DNA of 64,000 bases from Paragordius varius (taxonomy: Eukaryota; Nematomorpha). The notes beneath the pieces were generated by a model. That model was not told the DNA's origin, did no database searches, and saw only the letters and a list, made by a program, of their open reading frames with translations. The stretch lies in contig OZ176054.1 in assembly GCA_964247055.1 (NCBI GenBank), positions 9,300,001 to 9,364,000 on the forward strand, in the 5' to 3' direction. Numbering within the stretch: the stretch's first letter is position 1; the number at the start of each line of letters is the position of its first letter. Below, piece by piece: positions 25,501-37,300 of this stretch. The translations under genes were made by a program, and so were the position numbers.

Positions 25501-28500
25501 TTATGAATATCTTGTATAAAATATATCCGTTTCTTAGTAAGCAGGTATTAAATTTTTATTATATGACAATTCTAACCCACATCCCCTATCTTTTTTTAGA
25601 GTCGCATAGAAGAATTGGAAGAGGAATTAGAAACTGAACGTCAATCTAGATCCAAGGTACGATCATTGATATGTTTTTTACGCATTTATGATATTAATTA
25701 CTGGATTAGTATGCTACGAATATATTATGTTTGAATGATAGATTGATAAACAACGCGCCGAACTTTCCCGTGAATTAGATGATTTATCAGAAAGATTAGA
25801 GGAACAGGGTGGTGCCAGCGCCGCTCAGATGGAGCTTAACAAAAAACGGGAGGTTGAAATCCAAAAACTTCGACGGGACCTTGAGGAAGCTCACATGCAA
25901 CACGAATCCACCACCAATGCCCTACGCAAAAAGCACAATGATGCCGTTGCCCAAATGGGTGAACAAATTGACCAGTTGCAAAAACTTAAGGCAAAGTAGG
26001 CTATTATATATATACATTATATTATATTGATATGTTTCATGAGCATATCTATTACAAATATTTTCAATGTGTTACAACACATATCTATATAGATTAGAGA
26101 AAGAGAAATCGCAAATGAAAGCCGAGTTAGATGATCTTTCTACCGGTGGTGAACACGTAGTTAAAGCCAAAGTAACTTATTATGAATTGTCCATGCATCC
26201 CTTACTAAATAATTATGATTCGAAATTTTATTAAACTCTCTACTTTAAAATAGGCCACGGCTGAAAAAGCCATTAAAGCTATTGAAGTGCAATTAGCCGA
26301 AAGTCAAATGAAATTGGATGAAAGCATTCGCAATGTAAATGAATTGGCTTCCAGCAAAAATCGTTTACAAAATGAAAATGCCGAACTCCAACGCCAACTT
26401 GAGGAAGCTGAATCCCAGGTCAATCAACTGACTAAAGTTAAAACTCAACTTAACAATCAATTAAACGAACTCCGAAACGCTCTTGATGAAGAATCCCGGG
26501 TTAGAATTTATAAATTATTAAATTTTAATCGATATAACAAAATAACTTATCGTATGAATGCTACCCAATCATATAGGAAAAATCTCAATTAAGCTCTCAA
26601 CTCCGAAATGCCCAACATGAAGCAGATACCTTGAGAGATCAATTGGATGAAGAGAGTGAATCCAAGGCTGAAATCCAAAGACAATTAACCAAAATAAATA
26701 GCGAATACGCTTCCCTTCGTTCCCGTGTTGATGGTGAATCTTCGACCCGTACTGAAGATTACGAAGATACCAGGTAGTTTATTTTTTTTGTTTAATGGCT
26801 GACATAAAACAGGAGAGTCCAACACGTGGCTTTGCTGTGTGTCCAACGAAAGATAAATACCCAATATATGCTCACAAAATTTTGATAAAATTGATGCTTT
26901 TTAATCAATTTGCTAAATTAGTTCTATCTAATTGGCCACGAGCTAACAGAATTCATATATGGTTGCATTTTACAACAGTCTTATTTTTGTAATAAAATAT
27001 TTATTAATATCCATATATACAAATGCGGCCCTTTGGGTTTTCGAGTCAAAAATGTGCTGTGAATCTATTTTTGTTTGACGCCTCTGGCTTTAAATAACCT
27101 ATAATCATTGGTTTTATCCGTTTGTAAAATAAAATAAATTAGGTAAAATGTGGAATACACCCCGGGAATAATCTAAATAACTTCTTTTACAGTTATATTG
27201 CCAATCTTTTTTAACAATTTAATTATTTTTTATTTGTTTTTTTTTATAATTTAGGAAAAAACTGCAACAACGATTACAACAAGCAGAGGAAGCATTAGAA
27301 GCCGCCCAAGTTAAAATCACCTCGCTCGAAAAAACGAAGCACCGTTTAAGTGCCGAGCTTGAAGATGCGCAAGTTGATGTTGAACGTGTAAAAATTAATT
27401 AAAATTATATTGTCAAAGATATTACCGTGTTTTCAATTTTTGGAGATTAAGTTTCAGCCTTACTAAAGCAAACAAAAAATACTTATCTTAATTATACATA
27501 TATTGCCCAACTTTTTTCATTATATAACATATTCATAGGCTAATAACATGGCATCCTCGTTTGAAAAGAAACAAAAAGGATTTGATAAAACCATATCTGA
27601 ATGGAAACAAAAGGTATCCGATATTAAACGTGAACTTGATGAATCTCAAAAAGAGAATAGAAACTTGTCCACCGAAATATTCCGTTATAAGTCCCACGCA
27701 GAAGAATATGATGATACTATTGATTCTCTTAAACGGGAAAACAAAAATCTTCAAGGTGTGTAATAACATATTGTTAAATATGGTTTCGTTTATAATTTTA
27801 GGGTACACCATAATAGTTTAATCTTTTGGCAGGCATTTTTATGTATGTCGCATTACCTAATAAGGGGTTTCGCTAAGAGTTTTTAAAACTATGCGCTTTT
27901 TACAGATGAAATCAAAGATTTAGTCGATCAGATGTCAGAAGAGGGCAAATCTGTCCATGAACTCGACAAAACCCGTAAACGCCTTGAAATCGAAAAGGAA
28001 GAACTCCAAACTGCGTTGGAAGAGGCCGAAAACGCTTTGGAACAAGAAGAAGGAAAACTAATGCGTGCACAACTTGAAATTGCCCAAGTTCGCCAAGAAA
28101 TTGATCGACGTTTACAAGAAAAGGATGAGGAGTTTGACAATACCCGGTAATTATATGCCTACCCAATATTTGTATACATATATTTTGGTGGTTTTGATCC
28201 ATTGACTTAATATATACATCATTTACACGTTAAATTGTCCATAAACGATTCAGATTCATCCCCTAAACACTTCAAATTAACCCTAAAAATTTCTTATATG
28301 TTAATATAAATTATTGTTATACGAACGAAATATTTCTTTATAGCATGTATTATTCCTGTATTATGTTAATTTTAAACGAAATTTTAATTTTTAATATAAA
28401 AAAGTATGGGTAATTTTGATACTCAAAAACAATTTATTTTAGGGTGAATTTGTATAGTTCCAGTGTTTTAAATTGTTTAAAAGTCAATTTGAATTTTGAA

Positions 28501-30069
28501 TGGTTTATAACATTAATATATAGCAAAAACCATGCCCGTATTGTTGAAAGTATGCAAGCAAGCTTGGAAGCCGAAGTTAGAGGCAAGGCTGAAGCCCTTA
28601 AAATGAAGAAAAAACTCGAATCCGACATAAATGAACTGGAAATTGCCGTGGATCAGGCCAACAGATCTAGTGCTGAGGCAATGAAAAATATTAAGAAGTA
28701 TCAAGATCAAATTAAACAACTCCAAAGCCAAATCGAAGATGAACAACGTAATAGAGATGATGCCCGTGAACAATACAGTATGGCTGAACGACGAGCCAAT
28801 ATTCTTCAAGTTTTTTTTATCTTTTTTACACCATTAATTAAATTTTGGAAAAATATATATACACGAAACCTGTATTTATTAATTTAGGGTGAAATCGAAG
28901 AAATTCGATCAGCCTTAGAAAATTCAGAACGTCTTCGTCGTAGCCTTGAGCTCGAGCTTAGTGATGCAAATGATCGCGCAAATGACACCTCAACCCAAGT
29001 TACGGCTCTCAATGGCCAAAAACGGAAGATGGAAAGCGAATTGGCTTCGCTCAAAACTGATTTGGATGAAAGCATAACGATACAAAAGGATTTGGAAGAT
29101 AAATTCAAAAAGGTATGTATATAATAATATATTTGACACAATAATCATAAAATTTTTTTGCAATATTATGGTACATATTCATACTGTATTAATTTTAATA
29201 TTTAGAGCTTAATGGATGTTCAACGATTGGCTGAAGAATTAAAACAAGAGCAAGATCACTCATTGCAAGTTGAGAAGAATAGAAAACAAATGGAAGTTCA
29301 AATAAAGGAAATGCAAGGCCGCCTGGATGAGGCTGAAGGCAACGTTCTTAAAGGAGGCAAAAAACTTATTGCCAAATTGGAAACGAGAGTATATTTTACA
29401 AAAATATTGTTTTATTCAACCCATGCGATACAAATAATTCCAAAATTAATTTGAAAACGTTTAGATTCGTGAGCTAACTAACGAAGCTGAAGCCGCTAAT
29501 AGACGCTATGCTGAAGCTGATAAATCGGCCAAAGCTAAGGAACGCAGAATGCGTGAAATGCAATTCGAAATTGACGAGGCAAAGAAAAATCAAGCCCACT
29601 TCCAAGACTTAGTTGACAAAATGCAACAGAAATTGAAGATTTACAAACGTCAAGTTGAAGAAGCGGTAAAAATACATAACTTTAATATTTATAGAAATTG
29701 ATAAATGGAAATGCTCACTCAATAATTCTGTTATAATTGTAGGAAGAGGTTGCTAGCATGAACTTGGCCAAATACCGCAAACTCCAACACGAACTTGAAG
29801 AAGCTGAAGAACGAGCCGAAAATTCCGAACAAGCCCTCACCAAAATGCGGGCTAAGAATAGAAGCTCCGCTTCTGTTGGGCCACCGCCTGCTCGATTGCC
29901 TCCGGGTGTGACAGTTGTTGGAATCGGATCTGCTGTAAATTTTAATATAATAAAATTGATAGATTTACAATGTTCTTAATTATGTCCTATATATGTCAAT
30001 ATATTATGTATTTAGAGACCAAGTCCGATACCGAAATCACCACGAAGAATTATTGAAGATTTGGAATAA
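14638..30069 (+). CDS. Mhc: Muscle myosin heavy chain (class II), complete gene
   Basis: Actin-based motor of the thick filament. Joining the exons gives one open frame of about 1,986 aa with every junction in phase (isoform 5a+6a; about 1,981 aa with 5b+6b). In order: N-terminal SH3-like fold (CWVPRKGKG...KGDQITVK), P-loop GESGAGKT, switch I NDNSSRFGKF, switch II DIAGFE, loop 2 ([16 protein letters not shown]), SH2/SH1 helix [11 protein letters not shown], converter, light-chain-binding neck ([11 protein letters not shown]...[10 protein letters not shown]), then about 1,130 aa of coiled-coil rod. The rod ends in a proline-rich tailpiece ([12 protein letters not shown]...RRIIEDLE). An acceptor at 14614-14615 implies a spliced 5' leader ending 22 nt before the ATG. 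A possible polyadenylation signal AATAAA lies at 30255. The duplicated exons and the internal first exon are given separately. Confidence 0.97.
16939..17053 (+). CDS. Mhc: Myosin alternative P-loop exon 5a
   Basis: Encodes [19 protein letters not shown] followed by a loop-1 start ([19 protein letters not shown]). The acceptor TTTAAG precedes it and the strong donor GTAAGT follows at 17054. It enters with two bases borrowed from the 28-nt exon 4 and leaves in phase 0. Exon 5b at 18049 encodes the same P-loop with a different loop 1. Splicing 5a to 5b would shift the frame, and so would skipping both, so the two should be mutually exclusive. Loop 1 sits at the mouth of the nucleotide pocket and is known to tune ADP release and speed in class II myosins. 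Confidence 0.85.
17130..17310. mobile_element. Inverted-repeat element in the myosin intron (TTGGTCAATT family)
   Basis: The left arm ATGTTGGTCAATTATCAACA and the inverted right arm TTGTTGGTCAATTAGCAATA flank an AT-rich centre containing GGATAAAAAACAACGATCG and GGACGAAATTTGTTTAATATC. A relative of the same layout lies at about 32035-32212, in an intron of the next gene. Non-autonomous and without coding capacity. Confidence 0.5.
17674..17905. mobile_element. Small inverted-repeat element (TATACGGAC family)
   Basis: Starts CAGTAAAAATTAAATCTATACAG and ends with the inverted TTTATGTTTTGTCTGTCTATG, around an AT-rich core with AGACAACCATATT. Lies between exons 5a and 5b of the myosin gene. Confidence 0.5.
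18049..18145 (+). CDS. Mhc: Myosin alternative P-loop exon 5b
   Basis: Second copy of the P-loop exon, encoding [19 protein letters not shown] then [13 protein letters not shown]. It has the same entry and exit phase as 5a, with donor GTGAAT at 18146. Loop 1 is six residues shorter than in 5a and more charged. About 1 kb separates it from 5a, filled by two small inverted-repeat elements (about 17130-17310 and 17674-17905). Confidence 0.82.
18365..18457 (+). CDS. Mhc: Myosin alternative exon 6a (after loop 1)
   Basis: Encodes [18 protein letters not shown] and on through [13 protein letters not shown] (31 codons, phase 0 to 0), with donor GTAAGT. It covers the end of loop 1 and the helix leading into switch I. 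A near-identical copy, 6b, follows 0.4 kb downstream. Confidence 0.83.
18869..18964 (+). CDS. Mhc: Myosin alternative exon 6b
   Basis: Encodes [19 protein letters not shown] and the same [13 protein letters not shown] end (32 codons, phase 0 to 0), with donor GTAAGT at 18965. It differs from 6a only in the first three residues (KAS in place of GT), that is, in loop 1. Many codons are synonymous but different, so both copies are under protein-level selection. Phase alone would permit 6a plus 6b together, so exclusivity here must rest on splicing control. Confidence 0.83.
19413..19548. mobile_element. Hairpin-forming inverted-repeat element in the myosin intron
   Basis: The left arm, from TTATTTCACACTATAGTAGG through GCAACACAGTAGTATATGG, is repeated inverted at the right end (CCATACACTTCTGTGTTGC to CCTACTATAGTGTGAAATA). 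The arms are about 50 bp and nearly perfect around a short AT-rich loop. The whole 136 bp could form a long hairpin in the pre-mRNA. Confidence 0.6.
22627..30069 (+). CDS. Mhc: Myosin rod: exon map
   Basis: Exons: 22627-22720, 22818-23074, 23353-23685, 23755-23901, then (shared with the rod protein) 25600-25656, 25742-25995, 26093-26171, 26254-26499, 26577-26773, 27255-27387, 27539-27755, 27906-28146, 28524-28809, 28888-29112, 29206-29388, 29465-29665, 29743-29934, 30016-30069. The frame is continuous with heptad repeats throughout. Recognisable blocks are [61 protein letters not shown] and [12 protein letters not shown]. The tail after [10 protein letters not shown] is non-helical and proline-rich. 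Reading through the donor at 29935 would give an alternative short tail ending after LIDLQCS. Confidence 0.9.
23902..24649 (+). promoter_or_regulatory. Presumed promoter region of the internal rod-protein transcript
   Basis: This stretch of the rod intron lies directly upstream of the alternative first exon and contains no exon. By analogy with Drosophila and molluscs it should contain the internal promoter and muscle enhancers. I see no decisive core motif. A TATATATCCC run near 24493 and CTTGTATACACC near 24603 are only weak candidates. Confidence 0.35.
24650..25336 (+). CDS. Alternative first exon of a myosin rod protein (catchin/myorod/MRP type)
   Basis: Within the large rod intron (23902-25599) an ATG opens 233 in-frame codons unrelated to myosin. 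Residues 1-80 are mixed. Residues 95-160 are Gly/Asn/Ser/His-rich, 157-178 are Tyr/Gly-rich, and 195-206 ([13 protein letters not shown] region) form a basic, serine-rich patch suited to phosphorylation. Two in-frame phase-0 donors exist: GTAAGT at 24893 (81 unique residues) and GTTTGT at 25337 (229 unique residues). The next exon, at 25600 ([11 protein letters not shown]), has a phase-0 acceptor, so either would give a headless protein with 854 rod residues. Known parallels are Drosophila myosin rod protein and molluscan catchin/myorod, made from an internal promoter within the Mhc gene with a unique N-terminus fused to the C-terminal rod. I favour the longer form because the frame stays open and compositionally sensible. 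Confidence 0.8.
26808..27088. mobile_element. hAT-type MITE in a myosin rod intron
   Basis: The left end is CAGGAGAGTCCAACACGTGGC and the right end, inverted, is CAGAGGCGTCAAACA. ATGCGGCCCTTTGGG sits near the right end. It fills most of the intron between the exons ending at 26773 and starting at 27255. The 65-codon open frame inside it is not a gene. Confidence 0.5.
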
Positions 30070-30254
30070 ATAATTTTTATTTACCTAAAATCATCCCCCT
30101 TATTTTTATCTATGCTGTATAATTTTTGCATCGTTATTTTCCTATATTTTTTTCTATCTTTTACCCATATTTAGCGGATAGTTTGTTTTTAATCATTTAT
30201 TAATTTTACAATCATCTTGCATATAGAATTGTGTTATATATATGTACACAGTGC

Positions 30255-30260
30255 AATAAA
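30255..30260 (+). terminator. Mhc: Polyadenylation signal of the myosin gene
   Basis: AATAAA lies 186 nt past the stop codon, in GTGCAATAAAAGTAGC, and is followed by T-rich sequence. It is the first clean hexamer after the last exon. Confidence 0.5.
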
Positions 30261-30624
30261 AGTAGCTAATTGTTTCACGAAAGTTTCTTTCTCTACCTTA
30301 CCAGCTAGCTCGATAATTTTTATTATATTATTTTAAATATCCAAAAATAATTCATTTAATTTTTTTACAATCTGTGTAATACATTTGATTTAATAAATTA
30401 ACCCCTGATTATACATTTCTATTAGAAAGTACCTTAAATTAATACAAAACAAGTTTTCAATCTTATATAGTTGGGATTGAGAGTTATCTTCCAACAAATA
30501 TTGTTAATATCTATTGAAAACATGATCACCTAAATTAATCCAGTTTCAAAACGGTGTGTATATAACAGCTGTTTTTAAACCAAGGTTACCATGTGTTATA
30601 AATAACCATGTGAGTATTTTTCAC

Positions 30625-33600
30625 ATGTCCCTACCCTCAACACATCTTCTGTTAATATATTCGGCCAAACAAGTTATTCAGATCTGCACTAACCATGAAT
30701 TGTATCTATCTGGAAAAAATAGTAATATGTCCCAACTCTCAGAAAAATTGATCTTGGGAAAGAGGACGGGAATATCTATTGTGATTGATTTGTTAGTCAC
30801 TTTGATTATAATATATTAAGGAACGGAATCATTGAAGAAATAGATTATGATAACGTTATATTTGAACGATATGGATATGCTATTTTTGAAAATTACATTG
30901 ATGCTCGGGAAATGATAATACTACCGGGATTTATTGATGCCCATACTCATCCAGTATGGGCAGGTGACAGAATTAATGAATTTAATATGAAAGTAATTTA
31001 TAAAATACAAACTTTACAAAAAACATATATATAAGTGTGCTCAGAAATTATAAAAAATTTTGAAGATTATATCGCATATTTTAAGGTATTGGCATGCTTT
31101 AAGCAGCGATACTCAAATCGCGACCCTAAAGTGCTTGTCTATTCCCTAATTTAAAAGAGTGATTTTTATTTTGAGTGCTATTGTATTTTTTTTCAGTATT
31201 TAAAAAATACCGTTTAATTCAGTAATTTCTCAATTATAGGATTTTAATTTATAAGGAGAATTCCTGCTTTTTATATTGAAAATTATGCTTTCGATTTTGA
31301 TCATACGCATCTGAATTATCTTCATAATGATTCCAATTTAGAAGAATTATTTGACAGAAATCGCAAGCGTATTTTGAGTTTTGGCAGGATGTGCCAAATA
31401 AACATAAAATTTAAAATTATCTTTATTGTTTTGTTTCAAATCACTTTGAGGCGGCATATTAATAAATAAAATATGTTAAAAGATACATGTTGCCTATAAA
31501 AACCAGATTTGTTAAAAAACATTGATTGGTAATATTTCCATTTTGTAGAATTTTTATACAATATATTTAGTTTATAAATACCCGTATATAAAGTCATACA
31601 ATTTGTCGGTAGTGTGTTGTGGCCCTCGCGGAAAAAAACATTTTATGCGGTCAGTCAAATATTTTGGTGAATTTCACTGCTTTTAGATGTGGAATGCTAA
31701 CGTTAAGTTTGATTTATATTTAAAAACTAAAGTATATGAGTTTTTGTCTGCAAGTAATAGAATAATGTGTAGGTCATTCTAATGAATTTTACATTATATT
31801 ATTTTTTGTGTTTATAATAATGCATATTCGACCGTATTCACATAGAAAAGCTGCCATTTGTTATATATTATTTTATTAAGTAGAATCACCGTATTTGCAA
31901 ATCGTTACATCTAAATTTATTCCGTATATTTCTTATTTCAAATTGGCCTTTTTATCCCTTATCCATAAAATATATTTTTGACATTCTTAATAACATTGTT
32001 CATGTATCTTACTTATAGTTCCCACTTTTATATGAGCCATTTCACATTATTTTTGGCCGATTAGTTAAACAATAGGGTATGGATAAAAAACGAAAAATGT
32101 ATAAAATTATACAATTTTTCCCAATCTTACAACATTAAATTTTTCCTATTTAATTGCGGACAAAATTTGTTTTATATCATACGATCTGTATTATCAATTT
32201 GCCATCATAAATTTGTTATATATATATATATATATATCAGATTAAAGGTATGACATATCAAGAAATAGCAAAAGCAGGTGGTGGTATATTTTCTACAGTT
32301 TTGGCCACACAAATGGCGGATGAGGAAAGTTTATACACTACCCTAATTGAACGATTATTACTGATGGCTAGGAATGGAACAACAACCATAGAATGTAAAA
32401 CGTAAAAAATTTTCAATTATAAAGTTATGAGAAAAATAAACTATTATAACCAAAATGTAATATTTTGTTCTCGATACAAATAAGAAACAATAACACGTTG
32501 ACGGTTTAGATTTTTGACAATTATGGTCTTAATCGGGCTTTTATTACTGAAAAAAACATATATGTATATTGTTTAAAACAAAACGAGATTAACCATTTAA
32601 TTTTATTGTTATCCAGGTAATAATTGAACTGTTAGTGAATTATTAGGAATGGAACAATCAGTATTAGAAGGTAAAACGTAACAATTTTTTTACCAATTAT
32701 AAATTTGTGAGAAAAGAAGACCCATTATAACTGAATGTAGATTACATTGTGGGCAACTTTTAACCAGGCTTTTATTACAAAAACGGAAAATAACCATTTA
32801 ATTTGAATTATCATAATTGCGATTAAATTTAATTTAAATTTACTGCAAAATTTATCTTTCATGACTTATATCTCTTTAAGCGGTCACCGACATAATCATT
32901 AATATACCAGTCGAATAAAGCGAATGTAAAAAAATTGATTTATCAAAAGTTAGAAAATATAGTATTCATTTTTCAATAAGATATAAATGCATAAATACAT
33001 CTAAAATTAAATTTTATATATATATATATATATATATATTTAGGGGGTATGGCTTACAATGGGAAACAGAGGAAAAACTTTTGCGTGTTTTGAAGCTCGC
33101 TTCAGAAAACTTGCCCATTGATTTATCCATAACATATTTAGCCGCACATGCTATACCAAAGTATATTACCAACCAGCTAATCTATGCACTAATATTGATC
33201 GTCAAAATTGATTTGTTAATGATTAGTTATCAATGGAGTAAAAGAATTTATCAAATAATTCGCCAAATTTAAACAAAAATATTTGATAAATAATATAAAA
33301 TTTTAAATTATATAGTTTATGAATACGATCAAAGTAAAATTTAAGGAAGGAACCCAACACAGTTAACAAATATGACATATATATAGAAATATGGACGAAA
33401 CGTAAAAATATAAAGACATTTTTTTCCTAAGATACAACCATACTTTTTAAATTTGATTTTTTAAAATATAACTTATTGTTTTAAACATCAAAGTATAAAC
33501 AAGATGTTTATTGTTAACACGATCAATTAATTATTTTAAATTCATTATTGAATGATTTCAATAAGATAAATTAAGGTTTGAAAAGTATGGTTGTCTTTTA

Positions 33601-36132
33601 AAAAATATTTTGTCTTCATATTTTTACAATAATATAATAAAGAAATATGGATGTTAACACATTTACCAAAAACATAACGGATGTACATATACCAAACCTT
33701 GCAAAGCTTCAAAAAAATCATGGGATTATAGTTCACAATATTGATGCTTTCTGTGATACAGGCTATTTTGACATCCAATCAACATTTCAAATTCTAAAAG
33801 CTGGACACACGCAATTGGGTTTGAATGTTAACTTTCATGGGGAAGAATTAACGCAATTAAATAGTTTTAAGGTTATTTTTTGGTTTTTGTACCATATGTA
33901 AATTACAAAATTTGAAAAATTTATATTATTCAATAAATTATAGATTATTGAACAATTACGTCAATTATCCCCACATAAATCTGTTTCATTTGCTAAGCTA
34001 AACAAAAGAGAAGCGTTGAATGGAAACTCCGAAAATTTAATCAGTTAGTGTTTGTTTTTGGTTTAAAAAACGTTATATAGCAATTGAATTATATAATTTT
34101 AATTTATAATGATCTATTTTTTATAAAATAAGTAAGTATCTTCGTTTTATTAGTGGTTGTAACCAAAATAGTTTTGTACTAAAAACTATCGATATAGTTT
34201 TAAAAGGGTGTTCTGATTTAATCATTACCATTTATTAAATTTTCCTCTTCCTTTTTTTCCAGATAGTAAGGAATTACCTATGTATGCCATATCCCATTTG
34301 GAGGAATTGAGTGAGGATGGGATTGAAGCTTTGAAAGATGATGCGCACACCGTAGCCATTTTATTACCCATGACAAAATTTAATCTCAAAATAAGTGATA
34401 TCAATAGGCCGCCAGCTCGAAAACTCATAGATTCCAATGTGCCTGTAGCATTAGGCACAGATTTTAATCCTGGAGTTTGGTGTACTTCTATGGTTTGTTT
34501 TTAACCAAAAAAATCTTTTTTTATTGTTTATATAATGAATACTAAATAAAAATATAATGAGCAATTTTTTAGTAATATTTTAGTAACATGTATATGTTTA
34601 AAAACCAAAAAACACCCTTAATGATAATATTTCAAAACTACACTGGTATTAATATTAATACAGAAACCGATATACAGTAAACGTCCCTATATTTACTACT
34701 TCCTTCATAATATTCGGTAACAGTTCCTTAAAACTAATTGGCGATTTTATGCTTTTTTCTGATTTTTGAATAAAGCCCTAATTTTAAAGATGTAATCATT
34801 CAAAGTTGGTCACATCTATAATAGGGTAAAACGCTTTAAGTGAGTCAAAGAAAAATGAATAAAATTAAATCATTTATTAATATTTTTATTCAAATATCTG
34901 TAATAATATTTATTTTAATCAAAAAAATTATATAATTTATTTTTAATAAACGGCCACCATGATGCGGATATTATTTTTTCTATAGGTCATTATAGCGAAG
35001 TAGGGAAGGGAGTCCACCTTATATTAACAAAAATGAAATTATAGAGACAAAAAATTTAAAAAAAATAATCATATTGTTTTTCAACCTTAATTTTCCCACA
35101 TAAACCATTCAATAAAACTTAAATTTAAAATAATTAGTGGTTAACAATTTTCTTCTCATTCCCCATTATGCAACTGTAAAACCATAGATTATAATTATTA
35201 TTTAAATATTCAAGGCTGTAAGAAAGTATGACTAATTTTACCCAAAAAAATTATTGTCTTTTAGTTGTTTACGTTTGGTCTGGATATAATTTATCTAACT
35301 CAATAGCCTATTGTTATGTATATGGCGGCACTGACCATGGGTATGACTTTGGAAGAATGTTTAATATCATCAACGTTAAATGCGGCCGCTTCGCTTAACC
35401 TTTCACGAGATCGGGGCTCTATTGAACGCGGAAAGTTGGGGGATCTTATTATAATCCAATGTGACGAGTATGAGAACTAAATCAATTTTATAAATCATTT
35501 TTTTTTCTAAAAAATATCTTTTTCCGATGAATGTATACATTATTAATATGTATTTTTTGTAAGGATGGGGGGGGGGGGTGGTTAATTTTGGATTACCATA
35601 ACCCCCTAAAAGGAATGTTTTTGAAAATATAGGGCGTTAAAAATGACATCAAAAGTAGCTTTTTTAACGGAAACCAGGCTAACCCTAGAACTATATAATA
35701 TATTAAAATTTAAAGAATTACCACTACCAAGTGTGGAATTTTATACAGTAAAATTATAAATTTTACAATAATTCAAATTCTCATTATTCTATAAAATATG
35801 AAATCACATAACACGTTAGTATTTAAAAAAATTTACCATTACCATGTGGCAAAACTTTGAAAATAGTTTAAATTAATAAGTTTTACGATAATTCAAATTA
35901 TTACATAAATAATTATTTTCAACACATTTTAAGTTGGAGACATTTGATCCATCGATTTGGCGATTCTGAATCCATGATCAGAGCTGTGATAAAACGCGGT
36001 CAAATAATACACAGTTCGGCTTTGGAGGAAGAAAAATTGAATGCTTTCATAAATCCATTGAAAGCTAGCGGGAGACATGGTCCTTGGAGTGGTCAAATGA
36101 TTTTTGCATCATTAATGTCAAATTGTTTTTGA
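30625..36132 (+). CDS. AMDHD1: Imidazolonepropionase, nine exons, about 511 aa
   Basis: Third step of histidine breakdown: hydrolyses 4-imidazolone-5-propanoate to N-formimidoyl-glutamate in the cytosol, using a metal-dependent amidohydrolase TIM barrel. Exons: 30625-30791, 30821-30992, 32241-32401, 33044-33160, 33643-33871, 33944-34043, 34263-34492, 35307-35467, 35934-36132. All junctions are in phase. Landmarks: [16 protein letters not shown] (metal-binding His pair), [27 protein letters not shown] (metal His and catalytic Glu), [22 protein letters not shown] (metal Asp), [22 protein letters not shown]. All expected catalytic residues are present. Exons 1 and 2 are split by an intron of only 29 nt (30792-30820), supported by continuity of [15 protein letters not shown] with the family. 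The C-terminus runs about 35 residues beyond the usual end. The start is the ATG at 30625 ([16 protein letters not shown]), which aligns with the family's N-terminus. Confidence 0.93.
32035..32212. mobile_element. Inverted-repeat element in an AMDHD1 intron (relative of 17130-17310)
   Basis: Shares GTATGGATAAAAAACGA and GGACAAAATTTGTTTTATATC in the same order and spacing as the element in the myosin intron. Its weaker terminal arms are TTTGGCCGATTAGTTAAAC and the inverted TATTATCAATTTGCCAT. It ends just before a TA microsatellite and the acceptor of exon 3. Confidence 0.45.
32643..32765 (+). pseudogene. Decayed partial duplicate of AMDHD1 exon 3 and its donor
   Basis: AGGAATGGAACAATCAGTAT...GGTAAAACGTAAC with following ACCAATTATAAATTTGTGAG copies the end of exon 3 and the start of the next intron (32370-32480: AGGAATGGAACAACAACCAT...TGTAAAACGTAAA, TCAATTATAAAGTTATGAG). 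It lies about 270 bp downstream in the same intron. It covers only the last dozen or so codons and no longer encodes TTIECKT. Most simply a local tandem duplication that has decayed. Confidence 0.6.
33380..33640. mobile_element. Small inverted-repeat element (TATACGGAC family)
   Basis: Left arm AATATGGACGAAACGTAAAA, then AAGATACAACCATAC. Right arm AAGTATGGTTGTCTTTTAAA and GTCTTCATATTTTTAC. Lies immediately before AMDHD1 exon 5, so its right end may be close to the branch site of that intron. Confidence 0.5.
35028..35296. mobile_element. Small inverted-repeat element (TATACGGAC family), diverged
   Basis: Left arm ATGAAATTATAGAGACAAAA with AATAATCATATTG. Right arm AAGTATGACTAATTTTAC and GTTTACGTTTGGTCTGGATAT. 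It ends just upstream of AMDHD1 exon 8. Confidence 0.4.
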
Positions 36133-36175
36133 TTTTATTTTCTTAATTTTCTCTCAAAAATATGCATCTTGGAAA

Positions 36176-36442
36176 CAGTAAAATTATATAAACAAACCGA
36201 AACTAACGACAAAAAATATTTCAATAACGACATCCAGACCTTGTACATGATTTTTTGCGTAAACTATATATTACATTATTAAAACTAATTGAGTATGATT
36301 TACCAATTTATATATTAATTGCTAAATTTTCAACCCAAAACAATATGTTTATTTATAAAAATAAGGTTTAAAAATATAATGTACTTTTAAAAAAAAATTG
36401 TCTTATAGTTTTATTTTGTTCTTATAATTTTATTTTTTACTG
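36176..36442. mobile_element. Small inverted-repeat element (TATACGGAC family), diverged
   Basis: Starts CAGTAAAATTATATAAACAA and ends GTTCTTATAATTTTATTTTTTACTG, with an inverted-repeat layout and an AT-rich core. It sits 40 bp past the AMDHD1 stop codon and so may provide the end of that gene's 3' untranslated region. Confidence 0.45.
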
Positions 36443-37300
36443 TTTGGGCTTACAATTTACAAAGACATTGGAAAGTCTTGCAAATATAGACTGCTGTTAT
36501 TTGTCCTATTATTTATGTATATCATTAATATACTACGGTTTGGAAACATGTCAGAGTTATTTAATGATACATACTGATTTTCATGGGTATAATATGTTAA
36601 ATTTTAAAAAACTAAAAACGCGAATATTTTATATTATGCGCAAAGCTAAATTATTTAATTATACAAGTTATATAAAAAATTAAAAACCAAGATATATATT
36701 ATTTCTTTAAAAAAATTAAATTAAGTGCAAATATACAATTTATAATCATGTGCATTTACGATGATGGCAATATATTATTTATAAATTTTTCCTTATTATT
36801 TATTTTATAATGATAAGTGTTATGGTCAAATATTGCTCATATCATATGATATTTTTTTAATATCTCATATTTTTCACTAAAAATTTAAAAATAAATTTAA
36901 TATATATTTTAATATTTATTGTTAAGTTAATATATTTAAGAAAAAAATTAAAAGATTTTTGGACTATAATTTGATTTATTAACCTTATTTAATATAAAAT
37001 AATCGGACAGTGGTAAATTAATCTTTTTAAAAAAACGAACTACTAGCGATAAATAATTTAATTTTCTTATTTTATAATTATTACATATTATTAAATGAAA
37101 TGAAGGAACCATTAAAATGACATCATTAATTTTATCTTCTAGAAATTTGACAATGTTTCGGCACAATTACATTTTATACTTAAAAGCACCTTGTGTGATT
37201 AGACTTTGAGATATAAATTAATCAATAAAACTTAATGAATAGCCTAATCCAACATAGATGAATATATCAAAAACATTTTTATTAAATTATAAAGAAATAA
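36443..37300. other. Intergenic stretch between AMDHD1 and UBFD1
   Basis: No gene is seen. The two flanking genes converge here. The hexamer TTTATT at 37278-37283 reads AATAAA on the minus strand, 18 nt past the UBFD1 stop, and is a likely polyadenylation signal for that gene. Confidence 0.5.

Noticed and set aside
27912-28202. Minus-strand frames opposite the myosin rod
   Set aside because: Heptad-repeat coding sequence regularly leaves long antisense frames; they match nothing and lie across exon borders.
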